Shown: positions 16,822-25,120 of the stretch, in pieces | Layout of the letters: each line of letters opens with the position of its first letter | How positions within the stretch are numbered: the first letter of the stretch is position 1 | Assembly: GCF_011320225.1 (NCBI RefSeq) | Contig: NZ_JAAOEN010000008.1 | Coordinates: forward strand, 124,001-188,000 | Direction: 5' to 3' | Length of the DNA: 64,000 nt | DNA from: Phytoactinopolyspora limicola | GTDB taxonomy: Bacteria > Actinomycetota > Actinomycetes > Jiangellales > Jiangellaceae | Translations under genes and position numbers: made by a program | Notes under the pieces: generated by a model | Database searches by the model: none | Seen by the model: the letters and a program-made list of their open reading frames with translations, nothing else | Told to the model about the DNA's origin: nothing

Positions 16822-17463
16822 CCCCGTTGTGCACCTGATCTCCGTTTTGACGCCTGATCGTTTTCGTGGCGACGATCAGATGCACGGTGGTGGCGACGGC
16901 CAGCGTCGACGTGAGGTAGCCCCACCTGATCGTCGCCACGATGTGGGACGCCTGGTGATCAGATGCGCGAACCGTCGCATGGCGTCCGGTAGCGCATCTG
17001 ATCCTTCCGAGTCGGCACCGTGCTAAGCGGATGCGGCGTTCGCCTGCCGGGCGGATGTGGCGCCGACTTCCCCAGAGGTTTGTCCAGGGTTCACCGGGGC
17101 AGCCCGGTGAGTCAGGCCCGGGGGTGGTGCGTTGGCGGCCTCCACAACTGCGACATTTCACCCACGCCCAACAAGCGGTCAGCGCACCAGGCCTCGTCCG
17201 CCGCTCCAGTCCCTCGTTCACAACGGGCACCCGCGGGCCGCGCACGTCTGCCAAGGGCCATCGCGACGCGATCAGATGCGCTACCGGACGCCAATCGACG
17301 GTTCATGCATCTGATCGCTCGCCGTTCCACATCGCATCCACATCGTGGAGACGATCAGACGCGGCTACCGCGTGTCGACCCTGACCGTCGCCACCACCGT
17401 GCATCTGATCGTCGCCACGAAAACGATCAGGCGTCAAAACGGAGATCAGGTGCACACGGGGGG
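16822..17463. mobile_element. Long inverted-repeat element A with twelve CTGATC motifs
   Basis: The ends GTGCACCTGATCTCCGTTTT (from 16829) and its complement (to 17455) start terminal inverted repeats of about 175 bases. The first 71 bases are perfectly complementary (16829-16899 with 17385-17455) and the rest diverges mildly. Each arm has six CTGATC/GATCAG motifs. Counting from the tip, they lie at offsets 0, 19, 39, 91, 122 and 163 in the left arm and 0, 19, 39, 91, 133 and 174 in the right. The orientation pattern is + + - + - +. A unique centre (about 17004-17269) has no convincing gene. The tips are flanked by CCCC/GGGG. No transposase is inside. It could be a non-autonomous foldback element or a large cruciform/RNA structure. 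Confidence 0.8.
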
Positions 17464-18756
17464 AGGGGTGGCGACGTTGACGACATCGCCGACGACGATC
17501 ACCGCGGGCGGCTTGGCGCCCACCGCGGCGGCGCGGTCGGCGATGTCGGCCAACGTACCGGTGGTCAGCCGCTGACGGGGACCGTAGCCGTCTTCTACCA
17601 CCGCGGCCGGCGTCGTGGCGGCCATCCCGGCGGCCACCAGGTTCGCCGCCGTGTCGGCGAGCAGCGAGACCCCCATCAGGAACACCAGTGTGCCCTGGGA
17701 TGCCGCCAGTGACGGCCAATCGAGGCCCTCGTGCCCGGATACCACGGTGAACTGCTTGGACAGGCCGCGGTGGGTCACCGGGATCCCGGCGGCCGCGGGC
17801 ACCGAGACCGCGCTGGTGACACCCGGCACGACCTGCACCGGAACGCCAGCCTCGCGGCAGGCCAGGGCTTCCTCGCCGCCGCGGCCGAGCACGAACGGGT
17901 CGCCACCTTTGAGCCGGACCACTCGGCGGCCGGCCTGGGCGTGTTCGACGAGTAGCCGGTTGATCTCGTCCTGCGGTACGGGGTGGTGGCCGGGGGTTTT
18001 GCCGACGTCGACCACGATGACGTCGTCGTCGAGGTCGTCCAGCAGTGCACGCGGGGCGAGCCGGTCGACGACGACGACGTCCGCGCTGGCCAGCAGTTGC
18101 CGTCCGCGAGCGGTGATGAGCCCCGGATCACCTGGGCCACCACCGACCAGCGCGACGCTGCCGGCGCCGCCGCCGCGCACTGGCCGCAACGGGAGGTCGC
18201 CGCTTTCCAGCGCGGCTTGAACGGAGTTGCGCAGCGCCCGGGCCCGGCCGGGATCGCCGCCACCGCTGACGGCGACGACGACGTCGCCCACCCGGGCAAC
18301 GGCTGGGGTCCACGCGGCGGACGCGGCTGCGTCGTCCGCGCGGACACACCACACCCGGGCCGCCTCGGCTTCGGCGGCTACCGCAGCGTCGACATCGTGG
18401 TCGCCGGTGGCCGTGTGGACCAGCCAGGCGCCGTCGAGGTCGGCGGAGCGGTACTGCCGGGGCTGCCAGGACGCGCACCCGTCGGCGATCAGGTCCGCCA
18501 GCGGTTCACAGACGGCGGGTGCGACGACGACGAGGTCGGAGCCGGCGTCGGCCAGCGCCTCGGCCCGGCGGGCCGCCACCGGACCACCACCAACAACGAC
18601 GACGCGACGTCCGCGCAGGTCGAGCAGCAACGGATACCGCCTGTGATCGTTGCCTGATTCAGGTTGTTGTCCGCGCAGCCCACCTGGGGTTTTGGCAGCG
18701 GATAACGACGCAGATCCGTCAACGATCACCGGGTCGGGGTTGGGTAAGCCGCTCAC
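17446..18756 (-). CDS. cysG: Siroheme synthase: precorrin-2 dehydrogenase plus uroporphyrinogen-III methyltransferase
   Basis: About 436 residues. The N-terminal part has the NAD site RRVVVVGGGPVAARRAEAL of precorrin-2 dehydrogenase/ferrochelatase. The C-terminal part is a SUMT methyltransferase (VALVGGGPGDPGLIT, VVRLKGGDPFVLGRGGEE, VVPGVTSA). It makes siroheme for the sulfite reductase of this operon. I place the start at GTG 18756, which shares one base with the cysH stop (TAGTG). The frame is open further upstream, but inside cysH. The last codons and the TGA stop come from the right tip of element A, so the true C-terminus may have been altered by that insertion. Confidence 0.88.
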   Translation of the reverse strand: MSGLPNPDPVIVDGSASLSAAKTPGGLRGQQPESGNDHRRYPLLLDLRGRRVVVVGGGPVAARRAEALADAGSDLVVVAPAVCEPLADLIADGCASWQPRQYRSADLDGAWLVHTATGDHDVDAAVAAEAEAARVWCVRADDAAASAAWTPAVARVGDVVVAVSGGGDPGRARALRNSVQAALESGDLPLRPVRGGGAGSVALVGGGPGDPGLITARGRQLLASADVVVVDRLAPRALLDDLDDDVIVVDVGKTPGHHPVPQDEINRLLVEHAQAGRRVVRLKGGDPFVLGRGGEEALACREAGVPVQVVPGVTSAVSVPAAAGIPVTHRGLSKQFTVVSGHEGLDWPSLAASQGTLVFLMGVSLLADTAANLVAAGMAATTPAAVVEDGYGPRQRLTTGTLADIADRAAAVGAKPPAVIVVGDVVNVATPPPVCT

Positions 18757-19451
18757 TAGAGGTGGATCCCGCATTCGGTTTTGGCCCGTCCGGCCCAGCG
18801 GCCGGCCCGCGGGTCTTCCCCGGGGGCGACGGGACGGGTGCACGGCTCGCAGCCGATGGAGAGGTAGCCGATCGACTTGAGGGGGTTGATCAGGATGTCG
18901 TGGGTGGCGACGTAGGTGTCGACGTCATCGTCGGTCCAGGTGGCCAGCGGGTTCACCTTGACCTTGCGACGCTTGGGGTCCCAGGCGACGACGGGGGCGT
19001 CGGCCCGGCTGGGCGACTCCGCCCGGCGCACCCCACCGGCCCACGCGTCATACGGCGCGAGGGCGCGGTCCAAGGGCCATACCTTGCGGATGGCGCAGCA
19101 CAGGTCGGGGTCGATCTGATAAAGCTTGCCATATTCGGCTTCGTGTTCTGGCACCCGGAGCGGATGGGTGATGGTCTCCACCTCGATGTTGTACGCCGAC
19201 GCGATCGCGTCGCGGGTGCCGATGGTTTCGGCGAAGTGGTAGCCGGTGTCGAGAAACAGCACCTTGATGCCCGGCACTGCCTGCGACGCGACGTGAGAGA
19301 GCACACCGTCGGCCATGGACGCGGTGACCGCGAACTTCTCGCCGAACGTCTCGTGCGCCCAGCGGACGATCTCACCGGCGGGAGCACCTTCGAGCTCCCG
19401 CGCGGCGTCGATGGCTAGTTCTTCCAGCGGCTCTGCTGTCGTGACGGTCAT
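18756..19451 (-). CDS. cysH: APS/PAPS reductase
   Basis: 231 residues from ATG 19451, which overlaps the upstream stop by 4 bases (ATGA). The PP-loop fold is seen in VTASMADGVLSHV and LFLDTGYHFAET. DLCCAIRKV, CEPCTRPV and the C-terminal ECGIHL together give the CC...CxxC cluster set of [4Fe-4S] assimilatory reductases plus the catalytic Cys. This cluster type usually prefers adenylyl sulfate (APS). The product, sulfite, goes to CysI encoded upstream. Sulfate adenylyltransferase genes are not in the window. Confidence 0.93.
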   Translation of the reverse strand: MTVTTAEPLEELAIDAARELEGAPAGEIVRWAHETFGEKFAVTASMADGVLSHVASQAVPGIKVLFLDTGYHFAETIGTRDAIASAYNIEVETITHPLRVPEHEAEYGKLYQIDPDLCCAIRKVWPLDRALAPYDAWAGGVRRAESPSRADAPVVAWDPKRRKVKVNPLATWTDDDVDTYVATHDILINPLKSIGYLSIGCEPCTRPVAPGEDPRAGRWAGRAKTECGIHL

Positions 19452-19603
19452 CGAGCACCCCTTCGCGTGGACAAGCCGAGCATCTTTACCGAGAAGACAC
19501 GCAGACAAGAGCGGCATTCCCAGGCCCCGTGTTCCTCTACGGGGTGGAGATCTTCCTCACCACAGAACGGGCAGTGCAGGATGGCCGCTCGTGTCGTCGT
19601 CAT
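19448..19603 (-). CDS. Small zinc-ribbon protein of the sulfur operon
   Basis: 51 residues from ATG 19603, with 4-base ATGA overlaps on both sides (cysI before, cysH after). It has two CxxC knuckles, HCPFCGEEDLHP and WECRSCLRVFSV, then a basic tail (STRRGAR). This fits a zinc ribbon or a small Fe-S/metal site. Small proteins like this are known between sulfite reductase and cysH genes in other actinomycetes, but I know no proven function. A redox partner or chaperone role is possible (inference). The frame is open up to 19636, but the overlap favours 19603. Confidence 0.8.
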   Translation of the reverse strand: MTTTRAAILHCPFCGEEDLHPVEEHGAWECRSCLRVFSVKMLGLSTRRGAR

Positions 19604-21264
19604 TGCAGGTCGGCCTCCTCGGCTCGGGCTACCCACTGGGCGAACCGCTCGCCGGGTTCACGCTGGTTGAGGAAGCCGCGCACCAGGCGTTCCACATAGG
19701 CCGGCAGATCGGCGGCGGTCACTTTGTGGCCGCGCAGTTTGCGGCCGAACCCGGCGTCGAGGCCGATGCCCCCGCCCAGATGCACCTGGAAACCTTCGCC
19801 ACCTTTGACGATCTGGCCTTTCAGCCCGATGTCGGCCACCTGGATCCGAGCACAGGAGTTGGGGCAGCCGTTGACGTTGAGCGTGATGGGGACGTCGAGC
19901 TGGTCGTTGACGTCGGAGAGCCGTTTCTCGAGTTCGGCGACGGTGTCGGCGGCCAGGCCTTTGGTTTCGACGATGGCTAGTTTGCAGTACTCCAGCCCGG
20001 TGCAGGCCATGGTGCCGCGGCGGAACACGCTGGGGCGGGCCTGCAAGCCGATCGCGTCGAGCGCGGCGACCAGCGGTTCGACCGAGTCGGGGTCGACGTC
20101 GAGCACCACGAGTTTCTGGTACGGCGTGAGCCGGACCCGGGTGGAACCGTGTGCTTCGGCGACGTCGGCCAGGGTGGCCAGGGTGGCTCCGGAGACCCGG
20201 CCGACCAGCGGCGCCACACCGACGTAGAAACGTCCGTCTTTCTGCTGGTGGACGCCGACGTGGTCATAGGGATGTTCGGGTACCGGGGGAGCGGGGCCGT
20301 CGATCAGTTTGCGCCCGAGGTACTCGTCGGATTCGAGAACTTCGCGGAACTTCTCCGGGCCCCAGTCGTCGACGAGGAACTTCAGCCGGGCACGGTGCCG
20401 TAGCCGGCGGTAGCCGTAGTCGCGGAAGATCCGGGTGACGCCGGCCCAGACGTCGGGAACTTCGTCCAGCGGGATCCAGGTGCCCAGGCGGACGGCCAGC
20501 TTCGGGTTGGTGGACAGGCCGCCGCCCACCCACAGGTCGAGCCCCGGCCCGTGGTCGGGGTGCTGCACGCCGATGAAGGAGATGTCGTTGGTCTCGTGGG
20601 ACACGTCCGGCAAGCCGCTGATCGCCGACTTGAATTTACGAGGCAGGTTGGAGAACTCCGGTGAGCCGATGTACCGGTTCTGGATCTCCTCGATCGCCCA
20701 TTCGGGGTCGAGGACCTCGTCGGCGGCGATGCCGGCGACGGGGGAGCCCAGAATGACCCGCGGGGTGTCGCCACAGGCCTCCATGGTGGACAACCCGACG
20801 GCTTCGAGCTTCTCCCAGATGGCCGGGACGTCTTCCACCCGGATCCAGTGCAACTGGATGTTCTGCCGGTCGGTGACGTCGGCGGTGTCGCGGCCGTAGG
20901 TGGTGGAGATGTCGGCGATGACCCGTAGCTGTTCGGTGGAGAGTGCGCCGCCGTCGCTACGGATGCGCAGCATGAAGTACTCGTCGTCGAGTTCGTGTGG
21001 CTCGAGCACGGCGGTCCGGCCGCCGGGGATGCCTGGACGGCGCTGGGTGTACAGGCCGTACCAGCGGAACCGCCCGCGCAGGTCCTGCGGGTCGATGCTG
21101 GCGAAGCCGCGTTTGCTGTAGATGTTCTCGATCCGGGCGCGGACGTTGAGACCGTCGTCGTCCTTCTTGACCCGCTCGTTGGGGTTGAGCGGCTCGAGAT
21201 GGCCGAACGCCCACTGGCCTTCACCGCGGGGGCGGCGGGGAATGTCGACGTTGCTCGCTGGCAT
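19600..21264 (-). CDS. cysI: Ferredoxin-type assimilatory sulfite reductase
   Basis: About 554 residues from ATG 21264. GQWAFGHLEPLNPNERVK and RGRFRWYGLYTQRR match actinobacterial SirA/NirA. The siroheme/[4Fe-4S] cysteines are in MACTGLEYCKLA (C-x5-C) and NGCPNSCARIQ (C-x3-C). The enzyme reduces sulfite to sulfide with six electrons from ferredoxin; nitrite reductases share the fold, but the cysH and cysG neighbours point to sulfite. GTG 21300 is an alternative start in the same frame; neither has a strong ribosome binding site. First large gene of the operon, preceded by a leader peptide. Confidence 0.92.
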   Translation of the reverse strand: MPASNVDIPRRPRGEGQWAFGHLEPLNPNERVKKDDDGLNVRARIENIYSKRGFASIDPQDLRGRFRWYGLYTQRRPGIPGGRTAVLEPHELDDEYFMLRIRSDGGALSTEQLRVIADISTTYGRDTADVTDRQNIQLHWIRVEDVPAIWEKLEAVGLSTMEACGDTPRVILGSPVAGIAADEVLDPEWAIEEIQNRYIGSPEFSNLPRKFKSAISGLPDVSHETNDISFIGVQHPDHGPGLDLWVGGGLSTNPKLAVRLGTWIPLDEVPDVWAGVTRIFRDYGYRRLRHRARLKFLVDDWGPEKFREVLESDEYLGRKLIDGPAPPVPEHPYDHVGVHQQKDGRFYVGVAPLVGRVSGATLATLADVAEAHGSTRVRLTPYQKLVVLDVDPDSVEPLVAALDAIGLQARPSVFRRGTMACTGLEYCKLAIVETKGLAADTVAELEKRLSDVNDQLDVPITLNVNGCPNSCARIQVADIGLKGQIVKGGEGFQVHLGGGIGLDAGFGRKLRGHKVTAADLPAYVERLVRGFLNQREPGERFAQWVARAEEADLQ

Positions 21265-21373
21265 GGGGGAGATCTCGTCCTCGAGGAGTCGGGGACGCAC
21301 GTCCGCGCGGGTCAGATCGACGGTGACCGATTAGCCGACACGTCCGAGCGCCCGGAAATGATCACGGGCGGGG

Positions 21374-21460
21374 TCAGCTGGTCAGACACATCATGCTGGC
21401 GACGCGCCTGAGGTCTACGTGGCGGCGGACCACGAGGTAGAGCATCGACGCGTGCAACAT
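21374..21460 (-). CDS. Sulfur-operon leader peptide ending in RRHVDLRRVASMMC
   Basis: A 28-residue frame that reads MLHASMLYLVV, then RRHVDLRRVASMMC, then LTS. It ends 74-110 bases before the sulfite reductase start. The RRHVDLxRVxSxxC pattern is that of the short leader peptides upstream of sulfur-metabolism genes in many actinomycetes. The near-terminal Cys suggests translation senses cysteine supply (known pattern, untested here). A second Met at 21445 is another possible start; the ribosome binding site is weak, so a leaderless transcript is possible. Confidence 0.75.
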   Translation of the reverse strand: MLHASMLYLVVRRHVDLRRVASMMCLTS

Positions 21461-21555
21461 GACAGTTATCGTCGCATGGTGTCGTGGATATCACGAACCA
21501 CTGTCCATCATTCGGACCGCGGCGTCTCAAATAGTGGCAGCGATCCCCACCCCTC

Positions 21556-21613
21556 CCGGTGATCATTGGCTTTTGACTACCGGATCCGGTAGTCAAAAGC
21601 CAATGATCACCGG
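21556..21613. repeat. 58-bp perfect palindrome at the 3' end of the aidB-like gene
   Basis: Every base from 21556 to 21613 pairs with its mirror, with no loop, about a central GGATCC at 21582-21587. The outer arm contains GGTGATCATTGGC and TTTTGACTACC. It overlaps the last two codons and stop of the acyl-CoA dehydrogenase gene. It could end transcription from that gene and from the opposite side. It is far more symmetric than a terminator needs to be. Confidence 0.9.
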
Positions 21614-23274
21614 AGAAGCGCGCTGCTCAGTCCACCGCCGGCACGATCGACGACGGCGCGAACGTCGGCCCCACCGGGTTGTAGTCCGAAGACGCCGTGG
21701 GTGGCGTCCATCCGGGTCGAGCAGAACACGTCGGCGACGGCCGGAGGCGCAAACCGGATCAGCAACGACGCCTGCAGCAAGGTCGCCATCCGGCCGGCGA
21801 GGAGACGGGCTTGCCGGACCGCACGGTCCGGATCGGCGGCCGCGGCTCGCAGCAGAGCGTCCACGTCGTCGAGACCACTCCGCAGCAGCTGGGTCTCGGC
21901 TCGCCCGGAGTCCAGGGCCAGCTCTATCTCGGCCCGCCACGCCGCCACCGACTCGGATTCGCGGGCCAGCACCCGCAGCAGGTCGAGTGCCTGGATGTTG
22001 CCGGCGCCCTCCCAGATCGAGTTGAGCGGCGCCTCCCGGTACAGCCGTGGCAGGTCGCTGTCTTCGACGTACCCGTTGCCGCCCAGGCATTCCAATGCCT
22101 CCACGACCACGTGCGGAGTACGTTTGCACACCCAGAACTTCGCCAGCGGCAACCCGATCCGGCGCAGCGCGCTCTCGTGGGGGTGCTGCGCCTCGTCGAC
22201 GCTGTGGGCCAGGCGCATCGCCAGCGTGGTGGCCGCCTCGGACTCGACCGCGAGGTCGGCCAGCACCGCCTGCATCAAGGGTGCGTCGTCGAGTTTGGTT
22301 CCGAACGCGGAGCGGTGGGTGGTGTGCCACAACGCCTCGCTGAGCGCACGTCGCATCTGCGCGGCCGAGCCCAGCACGCAGTCGAGGCGGGTGGCGGCGA
22401 CCATCTCGATGATGGTGGCCACCCCGCGCCCCTCCGGTCCGAGCAGCCGGCCGTACGCGCCGTCGAGTTCGATCTCGGCTGAGGCGTTGGCGCGGTTGCC
22501 GAGTTTGTCCTTCAGCCGTTGCAGCCGGATCGGGTTGCGGCTGCCGTCGTCGAGAATGCGGGGAACGACGTAACAGCTGAGCCCGTCCGGCGCCTGGGCC
22601 AGCATCAAGAAGACGTCGTTCATCGGCGCGGAGCAGAACCACTTGTGTCCGGTGATCTCGTACCAGCCGCCGCCGACGGGTTCGGCGCGGGTGGTGTTGG
22701 CCCGGACGTCGGAACCGCCCTGCTTCTCCGTCATCGCCATGCCGGCGAGGACACCTGCCTTCTCCGCCGGCGGCCGCAACCCGGGCTGATAGACCGGTGC
22801 GGCCAGCAGCGGCTCCCAGAAACCGGCGAGATCGGGGTCGGTGCGTAGTGCGGGCACGGCGGCGTAGGTCATGGAGATGGGGCACAGGTGGGCCGCCTCG
22901 ACCTGGGTCCACAGCAGGAACCCGGCCGCCCGAATGGCGTGGGCCTGCTGGTGCTGGCTGGCCCAGGGCGCGGCGTGCAGACCGCTGCGGACGGCGACGT
23001 CCATCAATCGGTGCCACGACGGATGGAACTCGACCTCATCGATGCGATGGCCGTAGCGGTCGTGGGTACGCAGCACGGGGGGATGGGTGTCGGCATCGCG
23101 GGCCCACTGGCGCGCTTCGGCCGACCCGGTCAGCCGTCCGATCTCGTGCAGACGGTCTTTCTCGGCGGTGGACCCGTAACGGGCGACGGACTCGGCGAGG
23201 GCGGCGTCGGCGGCGAAGGCGTCGTAGCCGGCCAGTGGTGGGGGTTGGTTGGTCACCTCGTGCGTGGCAGCCAT
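21607..23274 (-). CDS. aidB: AidB-like acyl-CoA dehydrogenase
   Basis: 555 residues, the length of AidB rather than of ordinary acyl-CoA dehydrogenases (about 380). MAMTEKQGGSDVRANTTRA, KWFCSAPMND and LKDKLGNRANAS are AidB-type active-site and FAD segments, and LECLGGNGYVEDSDLPRLYREAP is the C-terminal FAD/base region. E. coli AidB is linked to the response to alkylating agents and binds DNA; acyl-CoA turnover by this branch is weak. Single gene. Its 3' end lies in a perfect 58-bp palindrome. Confidence 0.87.
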   Translation of the reverse strand: MAATHEVTNQPPPLAGYDAFAADAALAESVARYGSTAEKDRLHEIGRLTGSAEARQWARDADTHPPVLRTHDRYGHRIDEVEFHPSWHRLMDVAVRSGLHAAPWASQHQQAHAIRAAGFLLWTQVEAAHLCPISMTYAAVPALRTDPDLAGFWEPLLAAPVYQPGLRPPAEKAGVLAGMAMTEKQGGSDVRANTTRAEPVGGGWYEITGHKWFCSAPMNDVFLMLAQAPDGLSCYVVPRILDDGSRNPIRLQRLKDKLGNRANASAEIELDGAYGRLLGPEGRGVATIIEMVAATRLDCVLGSAAQMRRALSEALWHTTHRSAFGTKLDDAPLMQAVLADLAVESEAATTLAMRLAHSVDEAQHPHESALRRIGLPLAKFWVCKRTPHVVVEALECLGGNGYVEDSDLPRLYREAPLNSIWEGAGNIQALDLLRVLARESESVAAWRAEIELALDSGRAETQLLRSGLDDVDALLRAAAADPDRAVRQARLLAGRMATLLQASLLIRFAPPAVADVFCSTRMDATHGVFGLQPGGADVRAVVDRAGGGLSSALLR

Positions 23275-23324
23275 GACCTCACCGTACGCGGCACAGGCGG
23301 GGCTGACGAGGTAGCGTCCGTGAT

Positions 23325-24248
23325 GTGCCAGAACCGATATTCGACATCAGCGACGAGGTGCGCGCCGCCCTGGCGGCCGGTGCCCCCGTCGTCGCACTAG
23401 AGAGCACCATCATTTCCCACGGCCTGCCCCGGCCGGACAACCTCCGGGTCGCCCGCGAGATCGAACAGGCGGTACGCGACCACGGCGCGGTGCCGGCCAC
23501 CATCGGCATGGTCGAGGGGCGGCTGCGGGTCGGCCTCGACGACGCCGCCCTCACCCGGTTGGCGACCAGCGATGACGTCCACAAGTTGTCTATCCGCGAT
23601 CTCGCGGTGGCGACGGCCAAGGGTGCGGATGGAGCGACGACGGTAGCCGGCACCGGCGCGGTGGCCGCCGCCGCGGGGATCGCGGTGTTCGCCACCGGCG
23701 GGCTGGGTGGTGTCCACCGGGAGGCGAATCACACCTTCGACGAGTCGGCCGACCTCAGCACACTCGCATCCACGCCGATCGTGGTGGTCTGCGCCGGGGT
23801 GAAGTCGATTCTGGACGTCGGCGCCACCCTGGAGAGGCTGGAGACGCTGGGTGTCGGGGTGGTCGGATACGGCACCGAACGGTTCGCCGGGTTCTTCGTC
23901 ACCGACGGCGGCCACGACCTCGACTGGCGGCTGGACACTCCGGAGGAGGTGGCCGCCGCCTGGCACGCCCAGCGTCGGCTCGGGGTCAGCCGGGCCGCCC
24001 TCGTGGTGTCCAACCCGTTGCCCGAGGCCGAACAGCTCGACCGCGAGCTCCATGACAAGGTGCTCGCCGAGGGGCTGGCGATCGTCGAACGTGACCAGGT
24101 GACCGGTAAAGACGTCACACCCGTGCTGCTCGACCATTTCCACCGCGCCACCGACGGCGCCAGCCTCGCCACCAACGTCCGGGTGATCCTCGCCAACGCG
24201 GCGCTGGCGGCCCGGATCGCCGTCGCGGCGGCCAGTGAGCGCACGTGA
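23325..24248 (+). CDS. psuG: Pseudouridine-5'-phosphate glycosidase
   Basis: 307 residues with the PsuG/IndA pattern: PVVALESTIISHGLPRPDN, PATIGMVEGRLRVGL, FATGGLGGVHREANHTFDESADL, VVCAGVKSILD and VILANAALAARIA. It splits pseudouridine 5'-phosphate into uracil and ribose 5-phosphate. GTG start at 23325; an ATG two bases earlier is out of frame. The stop overlaps the next start (GTGA), pairing it with the kinase that supplies its substrate. Confidence 0.94.
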   Translation: MPEPIFDISDEVRAALAAGAPVVALESTIISHGLPRPDNLRVAREIEQAVRDHGAVPATIGMVEGRLRVGLDDAALTRLATSDDVHKLSIRDLAVATAKGADGATTVAGTGAVAAAAGIAVFATGGLGGVHREANHTFDESADLSTLASTPIVVVCAGVKSILDVGATLERLETLGVGVVGYGTERFAGFFVTDGGHDLDWRLDTPEEVAAAWHAQRRLGVSRAALVVSNPLPEAEQLDRELHDKVLAEGLAIVERDQVTGKDVTPVLLDHFHRATDGASLATNVRVILANAALAARIAVAAASERT

Positions 24249-25120
24249 TCGTCGTCGGCGACATCGTCACCGACGTCCTGGCCCTGATGGCCGGGGATCC
24301 CGCACCCGGCTCGGACACACCGGCGACCATCCGGGTCGCCGGCGGCGGACAGGCGGCGAACACCGCGGCCTGGCTGGCCGCCGAGGGGGTCGAGGTGACC
24401 CTGGTGGGTGCCGTGGGAGACGACCAGCCCGGCCAGGCCCGGCTCGCGGAACTTCAGGCGGCTGGGGTGCGGACCGACGTGACGGTGTGCCCCGACCGGG
24501 CCACGGGCAGCGTGATCGTGTTGGCCCACTCCGCGGACCGCACCATGATCAGCGACCGGGGCGCGAACCGCGGGCTGGAGGCCAGCCGGGTGGTCGCTGC
24601 GGTGAAGGCTAGTAGGTCACGTCATCTGCATTTGTCCGGTTATGTGCTGCTGGATCTCGAGTCGCGTCCGGCCGGCCTGGCGGCGTTGGCGAGTGCCCGG
24701 GCGGGCGGCCTGACGACCAGCGTCGACGCGTCGTCGGCGATACCGCTGCGGGAGGTGGCGGCGGAGTTCCTGGAGTGGGTGGCCGGGGTGGACGTGCTGT
24801 TCGCGAACGCGGCCGAGGCCGATGTGCTCGCCGGTCCTGGTGATCCGGTCGAGCAGGCTACCCGGCTCGCCGGCCGGGTTGGTGGGTCGGTGGTGGTGAA
24901 GCTGGGCGCCGGGGGAGCGGTGTGGGCCGGCGACGACGGGGTACGACGCGAACCCGGCCGGGTGGTGGACGTCGTGGACACCACCGGCGCCGGTGACGCG
25001 TTCGCGGCCGGTGTGCTGCGGGCGTGGTGCGCGGGCGACGGCGTGGCGGCCGCGTTGCGGGCTGGTTGCGATCTCGGTGCCCGCGCGGTGGGAATGGTGG
25101 GTGCTCGCCTGGCACGCTGA
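24245..25120 (+). CDS. psuK: PfkB-family kinase, probable pseudouridine kinase
   Basis: 291 residues. RVAGGGQAANTAAWLA is the PfkB N-terminal signature, and DTTGAGDAFAAGVL is the C-terminal signature with the catalytic Asp. The gene overlaps psuG by 4 bases, so phosphorylation of pseudouridine is the likely role; a general ribokinase cannot be excluded. Its last residues (ARLAR) and TGA stop lie inside the first unit of a dispersed TGGCACG repeat, so the C-terminal end may have been set by the repeat. Confidence 0.87.
   Translation: MIVVGDIVTDVLALMAGDPAPGSDTPATIRVAGGGQAANTAAWLAAEGVEVTLVGAVGDDQPGQARLAELQAAGVRTDVTVCPDRATGSVIVLAHSADRTMISDRGANRGLEASRVVAAVKASRSRHLHLSGYVLLDLESRPAGLAALASARAGGLTTSVDASSAIPLREVAAEFLEWVAGVDVLFANAAEADVLAGPGDPVEQATRLAGRVGGSVVVKLGAGGAVWAGDDGVRREPGRVVDVVDTTGAGDAFAAGVLRAWCAGDGVAAALRAGCDLGARAVGMVGARLAR

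Noticed and set aside
16835-17449. Cluster of operators for one regulator
   Set aside because: CTGATC motifs could be operators, but two remote copies with identical layout and 71-bp perfect tips fit an element better; binding is kept only as a secondary idea.
17020-17712. Open frames across the centre of element A
   Set aside because: They run through the inverted repeats and into cysG antisense; composition is repetitive and no protein family is seen.
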